A DNA stretch of 64,000 nt from Chloroflexota bacterium (GCA_019637815.1 JAHBUZ010000017.1:1-64000), one strand, 5' to 3'. Positions 18,624 to 28,065 are shown, numbered from the stretch's first letter. The notes: generated by a model not told the origin, from the sequence alone. Made by a program: numbers and translations.

Positions 18624-19619
18624 ATGAGCGACCTGGTGCGGATCGGCGTGGTCGGCGCCGGGGCCATGGGCGAAGCGCACCTCGCGGCATACGCGGCGCT
18701 CCCCGGGGTCCGTCTCGTCGGCATCGCGACCCGGAGCCCGGCTCGCGGCGAGGCGCTGGCGGCACGGTTCGGCATCGACGCCGTGTACCCGGACGCAGCG
18801 GCGCTGCTCGATGGCGGCCGCCCGGATGGCATCAGCGTCACCACCCAGGACCATCAGCACGTCGGACCGGCGTCCGCGGCACTGGATCGCGGTGTGGCCG
18901 TGCTCCTGGAGAAGCCCATCGCGGGAGATGTCGCGGGCGCGGAGGCCATCGCGGCCGCGGTCCATCGGACGGGCGGCCTGCTCCTTCCGGGTCACATCCT
19001 GCGGTTCGCGCTGCCCTATCAGCGCCTGCACGCGGAGATCACCGCGGGTCGTATCGGGACGGTCGTGGGGGTGGCGGCGCGGCGCGACCGGACGCGTGCC
19101 ATCCATGAGCACTACGCGCACATCCACCCGGCGTTCCTGACGTGCGTCCATGACATCGACCTGGCGCTCTGGATGACCGGCTCGAGGGTCGTGCGGGTGC
19201 GCTCCATGGAGCACTGGTCCCCGGGCGACGCGCAACCGGACATCGTGTGGGCGCAGGCCGAGCTCGCATCGGGCGCCATCGCGTCGTTCTCGACCGCCTA
19301 CCTCCATCCCGCCGACGTCGCGGTGCCGACCTCGGACCGGTTCGAGGTCTATGGGACCGCGGGCGTGGCGGCGATCGACCTCACGACCCCCGCGCTGATG
19401 GTCCACGCGTTGCCATCGACCGCCCCTGACTGGCTCATCGGGCTGGGCGACGGGACCGGAGCGATGCTCGCAGAGGTGTCGCACTTCGTGGCCTGCGTCC
19501 GAGCCGGGACGCCATCGCCCGTGATCTCGGTGGACGACGCCCTGGCCGGCATCCGAGTCGCCGACGCGATCGTCCGCTCCGCGATGTCGGGCGGCACGGA
19601 CATCCGCCTGGAGGCCTGA
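18624..19619 (+). CDS. Gfo/Idh/MocA family oxidoreductase
   Basis: 331 aa. Rossmann motif GVVGAGAMG (residues 8-16) and EKPIAGD near residue 98. The YAHIHPAFLTCVHDIDLALWM segment supplies the conserved His-Asp of the sugar-binding face. It should oxidise or epimerise a sugar, inositol or sugar acid with NAD(P). ATG 18624 overlaps the stop of a 14-codon upstream frame as ATGA and has no ribosome site of its own. The copy-B promoter repeat begins 6 bp after its stop, so it probably belongs to a separate transcript from the Dpp operon. Confidence 0.85.
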   Translation: MSDLVRIGVVGAGAMGEAHLAAYAALPGVRLVGIATRSPARGEALAARFGIDAVYPDAAALLDGGRPDGISVTTQDHQHVGPASAALDRGVAVLLEKPIAGDVAGAEAIAAAVHRTGGLLLPGHILRFALPYQRLHAEITAGRIGTVVGVAARRDRTRAIHEHYAHIHPAFLTCVHDIDLALWMTGSRVVRVRSMEHWSPGDAQPDIVWAQAELASGAIASFSTAYLHPADVAVPTSDRFEVYGTAGVAAIDLTTPALMVHALPSTAPDWLIGLGDGTGAMLAEVSHFVACVRAGTPSPVISVDDALAGIRVADAIVRSAMSGGTDIRLEA

Positions 19620-19624
19620 CGACC

Positions 19625-19739
19625 CCCTCCGAGTCGTTCCCGTGGCGGCACCCGGGCGGACCCTTGTACCGACCGGCCCCAGCGCCTATCATCCGGCCGA
19701 GTCCTGCAATCATCACACCATTCGATCCGCAGCGTCCAG
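19625..19739. repeat. 115-bp regulatory repeat, copy B
   Basis: Same block and orientation as 9414-9528; 111 of 115 positions agree. Differences are two bases around the -35 region and two near the 3' end. Here it lies between two plus-strand genes and drives the Dpp-type operon. It retains the CGGAGGG complement that serves as the DapA ribosome site in copy A, where it has no gene to serve in copy B; this hints that copy A is the source. Confidence 0.92.
19664..19692 (+). promoter_or_regulatory. Promoter of the Dpp-type transporter/catabolic operon
   Basis: TTGTAC (19664-19669), 17 bp, TATCAT (19687-19692), equivalent to the promoter in copy A. The leader to ATG 19804 is about 105 nt and ends with GGAGGAG (19787-19793). 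Confidence 0.68.
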
Positions 19740-19803
19740 CGACGCGGACCGGGGGCGCAGGACGACGGGAACCAGCTGGGTCACACGGAGGAGCGTGCGC
19801 ACC

Positions 19804-21405
19804 ATGAGTCGAACCCGGACGGCGAGATTGCTCGCCGCCAGTAGCGCGCTCGCGCTGCTGGTGGGGACGGCGGCCACCCCTGCCCTGGCGCAGGAGCCGG
19901 CTGCCGGCACCATCCGCGTCATCACGGTCGAGCCCACCCAGGGCCTCGATCCGGCCATCGCGGCGGCGGACGCCTCGCGGACCCTGATGACGCTCATCTA
20001 CGACAACCTCGTCGACTTCGACGAGAGCGGCGCCCTGACCGGCGGTATCGCCGAGTCCTGGGAGCCGAACGAGGATCTGACCTCGTGGACCTTCCACCTG
20101 CGGTCCGGGGCCACCTTCAGCGATGGCTCGCCCATCAGCGCGGCGGACGTCGTCTGGTCCATCGAGCGGATGCGGACGAGCGAGAGCCTCAAGGGCGCGC
20201 TCGCCAACGTCACCAGCGTCGAGGCGACCGATGACGCGACCGTGGTCGTGTCCCTCTCGGCGGCCTCCCGGGCCCTGCCCCTGACGCTGTCGCGGGGCGG
20301 CAACGCCGCCATCCTGTCGCAGGCGGCGGTCGAGGCGAGCGCGGACTACTTCGCGATGCCGACCGTCACCTCGGGGCCGTACACCCTGGAGTCCCTGGCA
20401 CCCAAGGACCGGGCCATCCTCCAGGCGAACACCGCCTACTGGCGCGAGGGCTACCCGAAGACCGCCACCATCGAGTACATCTTCAGCGAGGACCAGAACT
20501 CCTGGGCCGCGGCGATCGAGTCCGGTGCGGCCGACGTCGCCAACGTGGGCTACAACGATGCCCAGCGACTGCGCGAGGCGGGCACCATCCCGGTCGAGCA
20601 GAGCGACCGGCTGACGCCCCTGTTCTGGGGCTTCGACACCACGACGCCGCCGTTCGACAGCAAGCTGGTGCGCCAGGCGATCGCCTACGCGGTCGACCGC
20701 CAGGGCCGCATCGACGCCTGCTGGTTCGGCACGGGTGCCGTCACCTACGGCAACATCCTGCGGCCGTGGGACCCCAACTTCGTGGAGATCTCCACGTACG
20801 ACGACTCCGATCGAGCCGCATCCCTGGCCAAGGCCGGTGAGCTGCTCGACCAGGCCGGCTGGGTCGTGGGTGCGGACGGCACGCGAGAGGCCAGTGGCGT
20901 CGCGGGTGTCGAGGACGGCACCAGGTTCTCCGTGTCGGTGCCCTACGAGGGCAACTGGCCGGCCGCGGAGTGCAACACGCTGCTGCTCCAGCAGACCCTC
21001 AAGGAGGTCGGCCTGGACATCCAGCCCAACAAGTACGACCCGGCGCCCTTCTGGGGTGACGTGGCCGCGGGCCAGTTCCAGATGTACCACGGCGGCGCCG
21101 GTGCCACCGACTCCGATGACCTGTACCTCAACTGGTTCCGGAGTGGTGGTGCGCTGACACCGCTGACGACGCACCTGACGGACCCGGAGATCGACGCCAA
21201 GATCGACGCGGCCATCGCCGGCGACGCCGAGACGGCCAAGGCGATCTACGCGGAGCTGGAGGCGTGGCAGGCGGACGAGCTGCCGATGCTCGTCACGGGC
21301 TACCAGTGGCCGCAGGTGGCCATGGCGCCCGGCCTCGAGGGCTACTACTCCATCCCGGACACGTCCCTCAAGTGGCTCGCCAACGCGACCATCACGGCAC
21401 CCTGA
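19804..21405 (+). CDS. ABC substrate-binding protein, peptide/nickel/opine (family 5) type
   Basis: 533 aa. Sec signal peptide: basic start MSRTRTARLLAASS, hydrophobic core, cleavage after PALA near residue 29; no lipobox cysteine, so it is not an obvious lipoprotein. Mature features of SBP family 5: IRVITVEPTQGLDP, MTLIYDNLV, then SWTFHLRSGATFSDGSPI and ADVVWSIERM. It delivers di/oligopeptides or similar solutes to the permeases downstream. ATG 19804 follows GGAGGAG by 10 nt; the longer frame from 19642 merely translates the promoter repeat. Confidence 0.9.
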   Translation: MSRTRTARLLAASSALALLVGTAATPALAQEPAAGTIRVITVEPTQGLDPAIAAADASRTLMTLIYDNLVDFDESGALTGGIAESWEPNEDLTSWTFHLRSGATFSDGSPISAADVVWSIERMRTSESLKGALANVTSVEATDDATVVVSLSAASRALPLTLSRGGNAAILSQAAVEASADYFAMPTVTSGPYTLESLAPKDRAILQANTAYWREGYPKTATIEYIFSEDQNSWAAAIESGAADVANVGYNDAQRLREAGTIPVEQSDRLTPLFWGFDTTTPPFDSKLVRQAIAYAVDRQGRIDACWFGTGAVTYGNILRPWDPNFVEISTYDDSDRAASLAKAGELLDQAGWVVGADGTREASGVAGVEDGTRFSVSVPYEGNWPAAECNTLLLQQTLKEVGLDIQPNKYDPAPFWGDVAAGQFQMYHGGAGATDSDDLYLNWFRSGGALTPLTTHLTDPEIDAKIDAAIAGDAETAKAIYAELEAWQADELPMLVTGYQWPQVAMAPGLEGYYSIPDTSLKWLANATITAP

Positions 21406-21440
21406 CCTCCTCCAGGGTGCATCGGTCCTCGTGACCGCCC

Positions 21441-21474
21441 GAGGCCCCCGTCGGCGCCCGCCGACGGGGGCCTC
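21441..21474 (+). terminator. 15-bp perfect hairpin between binding-protein and permease genes
   Basis: Perfect inverted repeat GAGGCCCCCGTCGGC, loop GCCC, complement. No T-run follows. Placed like the 13725-13750 hairpin in the other importer operon, it probably limits read-through or stabilises the upstream binding-protein mRNA. Confidence 0.75.
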
Positions 21475-21500
21475 CCAGCACAGGAGCACCTGATCGACCC

Positions 21501-22445
21501 GTGGCTCGATACGCCCTGCAACGCATCCTGCTCGCGCTGCCGCTGCTGTTCGGCCTGTCGCTCCTCGTGTTCTTCTACGTGCGCATCATCCCCGGCGACC
21601 CGGTCACCGCGATGCTCGGTGTGCAGGCCAACCCGGACCTGGTCGCTCGGCTGCGGGCGCAGTACGGCTTCGATGAGCCCATCCTCGACCAGTACCTGAT
21701 GTGGCTGGGCAACGTCCTCCAGGGCGACTTCGGTATCTCGTTCCGGTCACGGCAGGCGGTGGCGCCCATCATCGTGGACCGCATCCCCGCGACGCTCCAG
21801 CTGATGCTCGGGGGCCTGTTCGTGTCGCTCGTCGTGGCCATCCCGTTCGGCATCCGGGCCGGCATGAAGTACCGCCAGCGCTCGGACACCGTCATCTCCA
21901 CCATCACCCTCGTGGGACTCGGCTCGCCCGGCTTCTGGCTGGGCACGATCCTGATGGTCATCTTCGCGCTCGTGCTGAAGTGGCTGCCATCCCAGGGCTA
22001 TACGCCCTTCACCCAGGACCCCGTGGCCAGCATCCGCTACATGATCCTGCCCTCGGTGGCCATCGGGCTCGTGGGCGCGCCGTTCCTCGTGCGCGTCGTG
22101 CGCTCGACGGTCGTGGAGATCATGAAGGAGCCCTTCGTGCCCTACGCGGACGCACGCGGGCTGCGCGAGCAGGTCATCTTCTGGCGCTACATCATCCGCA
22201 ACCTGCTGCCCCAGTTCGTGGTCGTGCTGGGCGTGCTGGTGGGTGCCCTCCTCGCCGGCTCGGTCGCCATCGAGGCGCTCTTCAACTGGCCGGGCATGGG
22301 TCGCATCTTCATCGGCGCGGTGACCGAGCGGGACTACGCGATGATCCAGGCGCTCATCCTGGTGTACGGCGTCATCTTCGTGGTCATCAACCTCATCGCG
22401 GAGATCGCCCAGGCCGCGCTCGATCCGAGGATCCGGCTCAAGTGA
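21501..22445 (+). CDS. ABC permease, DppB/OppB type
   Basis: 314 aa. N-terminal helix (RILLALPLLFGLSLLVFFYVRIIPGDP) is the classical DppB start; about six helices follow. The family loop reads ADARGLREQVIFWRYIIRNLL, and the segment IEALFNWPGMGRIFIGAVTERDY is typical. GTG 21501 has AGGAG some 14 nt upstream, an unusually long spacing. Its TGA overlaps the next start as GTGA. It forms the membrane channel with the DppC-type partner. Confidence 0.9.
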   Translation: MARYALQRILLALPLLFGLSLLVFFYVRIIPGDPVTAMLGVQANPDLVARLRAQYGFDEPILDQYLMWLGNVLQGDFGISFRSRQAVAPIIVDRIPATLQLMLGGLFVSLVVAIPFGIRAGMKYRQRSDTVISTITLVGLGSPGFWLGTILMVIFALVLKWLPSQGYTPFTQDPVASIRYMILPSVAIGLVGAPFLVRVVRSTVVEIMKEPFVPYADARGLREQVIFWRYIIRNLLPQFVVVLGVLVGALLAGSVAIEALFNWPGMGRIFIGAVTERDYAMIQALILVYGVIFVVINLIAEIAQAALDPRIRLK

Positions 22446-23284
22446 ACGTCATCCGACGCCTGTGGCGGATCCGGTCGGCACGCGTGGGCGTGGTCCTGGC
22501 GGTGCTGCTCCTGACCACGGCCATCCTGGGACCGATGCTGCTGCCCCTCGATCCCAACGCCATCGATGTGCGCGCCCGGTTCGCCGGACCCAGCACCGCC
22601 CACTGGCTGGGCACGGACGACCTGGGTCGCGACACGTTCACGCGTCTCGTCCACGGCAGCCGGATGTCGCTGTTCATCGCGGCCCTGTCCGCACTCCTGG
22701 GCACGCTGCTCGGCGTGACCCTGGGGGTGATCACCGGGTTCCTGGGCGGCTGGGTGGACGTGGCCGGCATGCGCGTGGTGGACCTGTTCTTCGCCATCCC
22801 CACGCTGCTCGTGGCCATCGGCATCGTGGCGCTCTTCGGGCCATCCGCGACCACCACCATCCTGGCGCTGGGCATCGCGTACACGCCGCTCTACGCACGA
22901 CTCGTGCGCGGCACCGTGGTCAGCGTCCGGTCGCGCACGTACGTGGATGCGTCGCGGGTCCTGGGCGCGCGTGGTGTCCGCCTGCTGCGCACGGACATCC
23001 TGCCCGGGATCGTGCCCATCGCCCTCGTCCAGACGACCGCCCTGCTCGGCTTCGCGCTCGTCGACGAGGCGTCCCTGGGCTTCCTGGGCCTGGGCGTCCA
23101 GCCACCGGACGCGTCGTGGGGCCAGATGATCAACGCGGGCCGCCAGTTCATCTTCCAGGCGCCCTGGCTGACGCTCATCCCGGGCTTCGCGGTGATCCTC
23201 GCGGTGTTCTCCATCAACCTCATCGGCGACGGCCTCCGCGACGCCCTCGACCCCCGCGCATCCCAGCGGGTGGGGGACACGTGA
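22442..23284 (+). CDS. ABC permease, DppC/OppC type
   Basis: 280 aa from GTG 22442. The long frame open from 21701 is an artefact of the previous gene's alternate frame. N-terminal helix VGVVLAVLLLTTAILGPMLLP, then the DppC hallmark HWLGTDDLGRDTFTRLVHGSR and the late FLGLGVQPPDASWGQMI. The EAA-like loop includes DASRVLGARGVRLLRTDILP. Coupled by GTGA to dppB and by TGATG to the ATPase gene. Confidence 0.9.
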   Translation: MNVIRRLWRIRSARVGVVLAVLLLTTAILGPMLLPLDPNAIDVRARFAGPSTAHWLGTDDLGRDTFTRLVHGSRMSLFIAALSALLGTLLGVTLGVITGFLGGWVDVAGMRVVDLFFAIPTLLVAIGIVALFGPSATTTILALGIAYTPLYARLVRGTVVSVRSRTYVDASRVLGARGVRLLRTDILPGIVPIALVQTTALLGFALVDEASLGFLGLGVQPPDASWGQMINAGRQFIFQAPWLTLIPGFAVILAVFSINLIGDGLRDALDPRASQRVGDT

Positions 23285-24405
23285 TGCACGAGCGCACATC
23301 AGCGACAGGGTCCCGGGAGCCGGATGCGCCCGTGCTCGAGGTGACCGATCTCGCGGTGGAGTTCATGACCCGGTCGGGTCCCATCCGGGTCGTCGAGGAG
23401 GTGGCGTTCCGCGTCCGGCCCGGCGAGATCGTCGGCCTCGTGGGCGAGTCCGGATCGGGCAAGACGGTGACCATGATGAGCGTGCTGCGCCTGGTGCCGC
23501 CACCCGGCCGCATCACCGCCGGCCGGATCATCGTGGACGGCACGGATGTGCGCAGCCTGTCCCGGGACGGGATGCGCGGGCTGCGCGGATCCGCCGTCGC
23601 GCTCATCCCGCCGGACGCGACGGCCGCGCTCAACCCCGTGGTCAAGGTGGGCGACCAGGTGATGGAGGGCGTCCGGTCGCATCGTCCCCAGGTGTCCGAG
23701 GCGGAGGCCCGGACACTCGCCCTCGAGATGTTCCGACGGGTGGGCCTGCCACGACCCGAGCAGCGCCTTCGACGCTATCCGCACGAGCTCTCGGGGGGCA
23801 TGCAGCAGCGCGTGCTCATCGCGTCCGCGCTCCAGATGGCGCCCCGGCTCATCCTCGCCGACGAGCCCACGACCGCGCTGGACGTCACCATCCAGGCACA
23901 GATCCTGCGGCTGCTCCTGGCCGTGCGGGACGAGTTCGGGACGGCCATCCTGTTCGTGACCCATGACCTCGCGGCGGTCGCGGAGATCTGCGACCGGGTG
24001 CTCGTGATGTATTCCGGACGGCTCGTGGAGAGCGCGCCCGTGGCCGACCTCTTCGGGCAGCCGCTACACCCGTACACGCGCGCGCTCATGGCGTCCATCC
24101 CGCCCCTGAGCGCCGACCCGCCGGACCGTCTCCAGACGGTCGCGGGCGCGCCCCCGGAACCCGGCTCGTGGCCGGAGGGCTGTCGCTTCGCGCCACGCTG
24201 CGACCTGCGCACGCAGCTGGGTGGGCCGGACGTGTGCACCACGAGCCAACCGCCGCTCGTCGAGGTCCGGCCGGGTCATCACGCGGCGTGCCACTTCGCG
24301 ACCAGCGAGGCGGGCGTGCGCGCCGCCACGGACCTTGCGGCGACCGTGGAGGAGGCAGAGGCCGTGGTGCTCCCGGAGTCCGTCCAGCCGGGAGGCGCCG
24401 CGTGA
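23284..24405 (+). CDS. ABC ATP-binding protein, DppD/OppD type, with altered Q-loop
   Basis: 373 aa. Walker A GESGSGKT (54-61), signature LSGGM (169-173), Walker B with E194 (LADEP) and H-loop THDL are normal. The Q-loop, which in this family reads like IFQDPMTALNP, here reads [11 protein letters not shown] (about 108-118): the glutamine that contacts Mg-ATP and the permease is replaced by proline. The C-terminal oligopeptide-transporter extension with its cysteine motif (CRFAPRC, then Cys and CH) is complete. ATG 23284 is used; the in-frame GTG 23281 is an alternative. Confidence 0.88.
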   Translation: MHERTSATGSREPDAPVLEVTDLAVEFMTRSGPIRVVEEVAFRVRPGEIVGLVGESGSGKTVTMMSVLRLVPPPGRITAGRIIVDGTDVRSLSRDGMRGLRGSAVALIPPDATAALNPVVKVGDQVMEGVRSHRPQVSEAEARTLALEMFRRVGLPRPEQRLRRYPHELSGGMQQRVLIASALQMAPRLILADEPTTALDVTIQAQILRLLLAVRDEFGTAILFVTHDLAAVAEICDRVLVMYSGRLVESAPVADLFGQPLHPYTRALMASIPPLSADPPDRLQTVAGAPPEPGSWPEGCRFAPRCDLRTQLGGPDVCTTSQPPLVEVRPGHHAACHFATSEAGVRAATDLAATVEEAEAVVLPESVQPGGAA

Positions 24406-25535
24406 GCGGCATCGGGCGGCCCCTGCTGGAGCTCGACCATGTCGAGCGCATGTTCGGTGGCTCGTGGCTGGGTCGGCTGGGCGGTGACAACGTCGTGCGC
24501 GCCGTGGACGACGTGACCCTCTCGATCGCCGCCGGCGAGGCCTTCGGCATCGTGGGCGAGTCCGGTTCGGGCAAGACCACGGTGGGCCGGATGATCGTCC
24601 GGCTCCTGGACCCGACCGCGGGTGCCATCCGCTTCGAGGGTCAGGACATCACGCGGCTCAGGGGCGGGGCGCTGCTCGCCTACCGCCGCTCGGTCCAGAT
24701 GGTGTTCCAGAACCCCTATCTGTCCCTGAACCCCCGCAGGCGCGTCCGGGACATGCTCCTCGACGCCTACCGGATCCATCATCTCGCGAGCGGCCGGGAC
24801 GCGGAGGAGCGGGTCGCGGCGCTCATGGAGATGGTCGGCCTGCGGCGGACCATGCTCGACCGATACCCCCACGAGTTCAGCAGCGGCCAGCGGCAGCGCA
24901 TCGGCATCGCACGCGCCCTGTCCGTGGAGCCCCGGCTCATCGTCGCGGACGAGCCGGTGTCCGCGCTCGACGTGTCCGTCCAGGCCCAGGTCCTCAATCT
25001 CCTGCGAGGGCTCCAGGAGGAGCTCGGCCTCACGGTCGTGTTCATCTCCCACGACCTGCGGGCGGTGTCGTTCCTGTGCTCCCGCGTCGCGGTGCTGTAC
25101 CTCGGCCAGGTCATGGAGGTCGCCCCGCGGCGGGCACTCGTGGAGCGCGCCGCGCATCCCTACACCCAGGCGCTCATGGGCTCCATGCCCTCGCTCGCGC
25201 CGGGCAGCGGCATCACCCGCGAGGTGATCCGTGGCGACATCGCGGACCAGCAGCCACCGCCGGGTGGGTGCGTGTTCGCGCCCCGCTGCGAGCTGCGCCG
25301 ACGACTCGGCGACCCGGACCGGTGCCTGACCGAGCGGCCATGGCCACGCGAGCTGTCCGAGGGGCATGCGGTCGCCTGCCACTTCGCGGACGCGGAGGCG
25401 CGACCGGACACGGACGCGCGACCGGAGGCGACCGGCGCGGCGGCCGGCCCCACGACACCCACCACACCGACCATGGTCGGCATCAGCGACCCGACCCGGG
25501 TCCCGGCGGTCACATCCACAGGAGCGACGACATGA
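24402..25535 (+). CDS. ABC ATP-binding protein, DppF/OppF type
   Basis: 377 aa. Walker A GESGSGKT (52-59), intact Q-loop Q103 ([12 protein letters not shown]), signature FSSGQ (159-163), Walker B VADEP, H-loop SHDL. The C-terminal cysteine motif (CVFAPRC ... CLT ... ACH) matches DppF. It ends with a Pro/Thr-rich tail (PTTPTTPTM). GTG 24402 overlaps the DppD stop as GTGA. Its partner lacks the Q-loop Gln, so this subunit may carry most of the ATPase coupling. Confidence 0.9.
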   Translation: MSGIGRPLLELDHVERMFGGSWLGRLGGDNVVRAVDDVTLSIAAGEAFGIVGESGSGKTTVGRMIVRLLDPTAGAIRFEGQDITRLRGGALLAYRRSVQMVFQNPYLSLNPRRRVRDMLLDAYRIHHLASGRDAEERVAALMEMVGLRRTMLDRYPHEFSSGQRQRIGIARALSVEPRLIVADEPVSALDVSVQAQVLNLLRGLQEELGLTVVFISHDLRAVSFLCSRVAVLYLGQVMEVAPRRALVERAAHPYTQALMGSMPSLAPGSGITREVIRGDIADQQPPPGGCVFAPRCELRRRLGDPDRCLTERPWPRELSEGHAVACHFADAEARPDTDARPEATGAAAGPTTPTTPTMVGISDPTRVPAVTSTGATT

Positions 25536-26428
25536 CGGACCTGCCGCGCATCGGCTGGATCGGCCTGGGCATCATGGGCGAGCGGATGCTGCGCCATCTC
25601 GCGGCGGCCGGTCATCCCATCGGCGTATACGCCCGGCGTCCGGGTGTCACGGACGCGTTCCCGGAGGCGACCGTCGCGGCCACCCCGGCCGCGCTCGCCG
25701 CCTGGAGTGACGTGGTCATCACGATCGTGGGCGAGCCCGCGGACGTGGAGCAGGTGATGCTCGGACCGGACGGGGTGCTCGCCGGCGCACGTCCCGGCAG
25801 CCTCGTCATCGACTGCACCACCAGCAGCCCGGCGCTCGCGGCACGCATCGCGGATGCCGCCGCGGCGATCGGCGTGGACGCGGTGGATGCCCCGGTGAGC
25901 GGCGGACCCGCCGGCGCGGAGCGCGCCTCGCTCTCGGTGATGATCGGTGGCACGGACACGGCCGTCGCGCGGGCGATGCCCATCCTGTCCCGGCTCGGCA
26001 CCACCATCGTGCATCACGGACCACCCGGCGCGGGCCAGTCGGCCAAGATCGCCAACCAGATCGTCGTCGGCCTCTCGATGCTCGGCCTCACGGAGGCGTT
26101 CCTGTTCGCCGAGGCGTCGGGCCTCGATCCGGAGCGCGTCCTCGAGACGCTCGGCGCAGGGATCGCAGGCTCGGACCTGCTGCGCGTGATGTGGCCCAAG
26201 GTCGCCGCCGGTGATCTCGAGCCGGGGTTCCGGGTCGAGCATCTCATCAAGGACCTGGGTCTTGCACTGGATGCCGGTCACGCGGCGACCATCACCATGC
26301 CCGGCACCGCGCTCACCCGCGAGCTGTATCACGCGGTCCGCGCGGCGGGTCATGCGGGTCGGGGGACCCAGGCGCTCATCACGGCCTACGACCGACCGGC
26401 TGACCGTGCCGTGGGGACGGAGCCATGA
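25532..26428 (+). CDS. 3-hydroxyisobutyrate dehydrogenase family (GarR/tartronate semialdehyde reductase-like)
   Basis: 298 aa. N-terminal GWIGLGIMGERM is the family's dinucleotide motif, DAPVSGGPAGAE (119-130) the substrate motif, and K172 (GQSAKIANQ) the catalytic lysine. The family reduces or oxidises beta-hydroxy acids such as tartronate semialdehyde or 3-hydroxyisobutyrate. Coupled to dppF by ATGA overlap with AGGAG 8 nt upstream, and to the next gene likewise. With the DapA-like aldolase downstream it could close a glucarate-type sugar-acid route, as GarL/GarR do in enteric bacteria. Confidence 0.87.
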   Translation: MTDLPRIGWIGLGIMGERMLRHLAAAGHPIGVYARRPGVTDAFPEATVAATPAALAAWSDVVITIVGEPADVEQVMLGPDGVLAGARPGSLVIDCTTSSPALAARIADAAAAIGVDAVDAPVSGGPAGAERASLSVMIGGTDTAVARAMPILSRLGTTIVHHGPPGAGQSAKIANQIVVGLSMLGLTEAFLFAEASGLDPERVLETLGAGIAGSDLLRVMWPKVAAGDLEPGFRVEHLIKDLGLALDAGHAATITMPGTALTRELYHAVRAAGHAGRGTQALITAYDRPADRAVGTEP

Positions 26429-27168
26429 CTCGGACGCTGGAGCTCACGGCACGGTCCTATCGCATCGCGCCGCCACCCGCCGGCGAGGTGGAGGAGCCAC
26501 TCCGGGTGGACGTCGACCGATGCGCGCTCCTGGTGGTGGATGTCTACGGCGCTCACTGGGCGGAGCAGCCGCCGTCGGAGGATGGGCTGCCCGCCATCTA
26601 TCGGTCGTGGCCGGACGCGGATCATGCCCGTGACGTGATGCGCGGCCACATCCAGCCCGTGCTCGCGGCGGCACGCCGAGCCGGCCTCCACGTGGTGTAT
26701 CTCACCAACGCCCTGCGGTCCGGCCTCTCCGCGGGCAACGAGTGGCGCACGATGTCCATCCGGACCTGCGGCGTGGATGTCCTGGAGGCGTGGGTGCCCC
26801 CGAACGACATCCTCGCGTTCGCGCCCGAGTTCGCGCCCCAGCCCGGTGAGCCGCTCATCGAGAAGCAGGTGTACTCCGGGTTCTTCGAGACGCATCTCGA
26901 GTCGGCCCTGCGGGGTATCGGCGCCCGGGACCTGTTCCTGGTGGGTGGCGACGGGCAGGTCTGCCTGGGCACGACCGCCATCGATGCGATGTATCGCGAC
27001 CATCGCGTCATCGGCATCCGGGACGCGATCCTCACTGGCGAGTACCCCGAGACCCGGGAACGACGCCTCCGGCACTGGTTCGCGATGCGCCAGCTGGAGG
27101 CGACCGTCGGCTACACGACCACCACCGATGCCTTCCTCGCCGCGTGCGCGGCGATCACCCCCGCCTGA
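26425..27168 (+). CDS. Isochorismatase-family cysteine hydrolase, RutB-like, copy 1
   Basis: 247 aa. Catalytic triad visible: D39 (VVDVYGAH), K147 (IEKQVYSGFF) and nucleophile C180 (GQVCLGTT). The YSGFFETHLES.LRG.GARDL stretch follows RutB (ureidoacrylate amidohydrolase) closely. Unlike plain isochorismatases it has a 30-residue N-terminal extension and an insert around residues 50-70. Predicted to hydrolyse an amide, carbamate or ureido bond. The ATGA overlap with garR shows it belongs to the same transcript. A paralogue follows directly. Confidence 0.85.
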   Translation: MTRTLELTARSYRIAPPPAGEVEEPLRVDVDRCALLVVDVYGAHWAEQPPSEDGLPAIYRSWPDADHARDVMRGHIQPVLAAARRAGLHVVYLTNALRSGLSAGNEWRTMSIRTCGVDVLEAWVPPNDILAFAPEFAPQPGEPLIEKQVYSGFFETHLESALRGIGARDLFLVGGDGQVCLGTTAIDAMYRDHRVIGIRDAILTGEYPETRERRLRHWFAMRQLEATVGYTTTTDAFLAACAAITPA

Positions 27169-27195
27169 CCGGCACCGACCCCTGGAGGACCACCG

Positions 27196-28065
27196 ATGAC
27201 CGACCGACCGACGCTCCGCCTCGATGGCCGCTACTGGCGCTACTACCCGCCCGAGCAGCCACTCGGATACGCGGAGGATCCCATCGAGCTGCCCATCGAC
27301 GAGACGGTGTTCCTGCTCATCGATGTCTATGGCGCCCACATCGAGCCCGGCTACCAGCAGCCCGCCGGGACACCCGCGTTCTATCAGCACGCCGAGGATG
27401 ACCCGGTGGCGCGCATCGTGCGTGAGCGCATCGTGCCCGCGAAGACCGCCGCCAAGGCTGCCGGGCTCCAGGTGGTCTATGTCACGAACTACCTCTCCCC
27501 CGGCCTCTCGGAGGGGAACGAGTGGCGCAACATGTCCATCCGGACCTGCGGCGTGGACGTCCTGGAGGAGTGGCGGCCACCCACGCCGATCCTGGAGCAC
27601 GCCCCCATCATCGCGCCCGGCCCGGACGAGCCGCTCGTGCGGAAGCAGCTGTACAGCGGCTTCTTCGAGACCAACCTCGACTCGGTGCTGCGTGGCTACG
27701 GCGCGCGGAACCTCGTCGTGGTCGGCTTCGACAGCCGGATCTGCCTGGGCACCACGGTGACCGACGCGATGTATCGCGACTACCGCGTCGTGGTCCTGCG
27801 GGACGCGACCCGCACCATGGAGTACCCCGAGACCGCCGAGGGCGAGTGGGCGAACTGGATGGCCATCCGGTTCATCGAGAGCAACGTGGGGTACACCATC
27901 ACGACGGATGCGTTCATCGCCGCGTGCGAGGCGGTCACCGCGGCCGCGGATGCGGGTACGGGCGTCGGCACGGGCGCGCCCTCGGGCGCGAGCACGGTCG
28001 CGAACAATGGCACGGCTACCGGCGCGAGCACGGCCTCGGGCGCGAGCACGGCCACGTCCGCATGA
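27196..28065 (+). CDS. Isochorismatase-family cysteine hydrolase, RutB-like, copy 2
   Basis: 289 aa paralogue of the preceding gene. Triad D43 (LIDVYGAH), K150 (VRKQLYSGFFET) and C183 (RICLGTT); NEWRNMSIRTCGVDVLE is shared with copy 1. The last ~40 residues are a low-complexity Gly/Ala/Ser/Thr tail built from repeated GAST units (DNA repeat GGCGCGAGCACGG at about 27985-28050), absent from copy 1. ATG 27196 has TGGAGGA 7 nt upstream. Two such hydrolases could form a heteromer or act in series. Confidence 0.85.
   Translation: MTDRPTLRLDGRYWRYYPPEQPLGYAEDPIELPIDETVFLLIDVYGAHIEPGYQQPAGTPAFYQHAEDDPVARIVRERIVPAKTAAKAAGLQVVYVTNYLSPGLSEGNEWRNMSIRTCGVDVLEEWRPPTPILEHAPIIAPGPDEPLVRKQLYSGFFETNLDSVLRGYGARNLVVVGFDSRICLGTTVTDAMYRDYRVVVLRDATRTMEYPETAEGEWANWMAIRFIESNVGYTITTDAFIAACEAVTAAADAGTGVGTGAPSGASTVANNGTATGASTASGASTATSA
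27983..28052. repeat. GC-rich tandem repeat coding the GAST tail
   Basis: Recurring GGCGCGAGCACGG blocks (three clear copies) in the 3' end of the second RutB-like gene. They encode GAST units without disturbing the frame, and look like slippage-prone expansion of a dispensable tail. Confidence 0.7.

Noticed and set aside
18583..18627. 14-codon frame overlapping the oxidoreductase ATG
   Set aside because: Kept only as a note: a purine-rich stretch precedes it, but nothing else supports translation and it is shorter than most chance overlaps.
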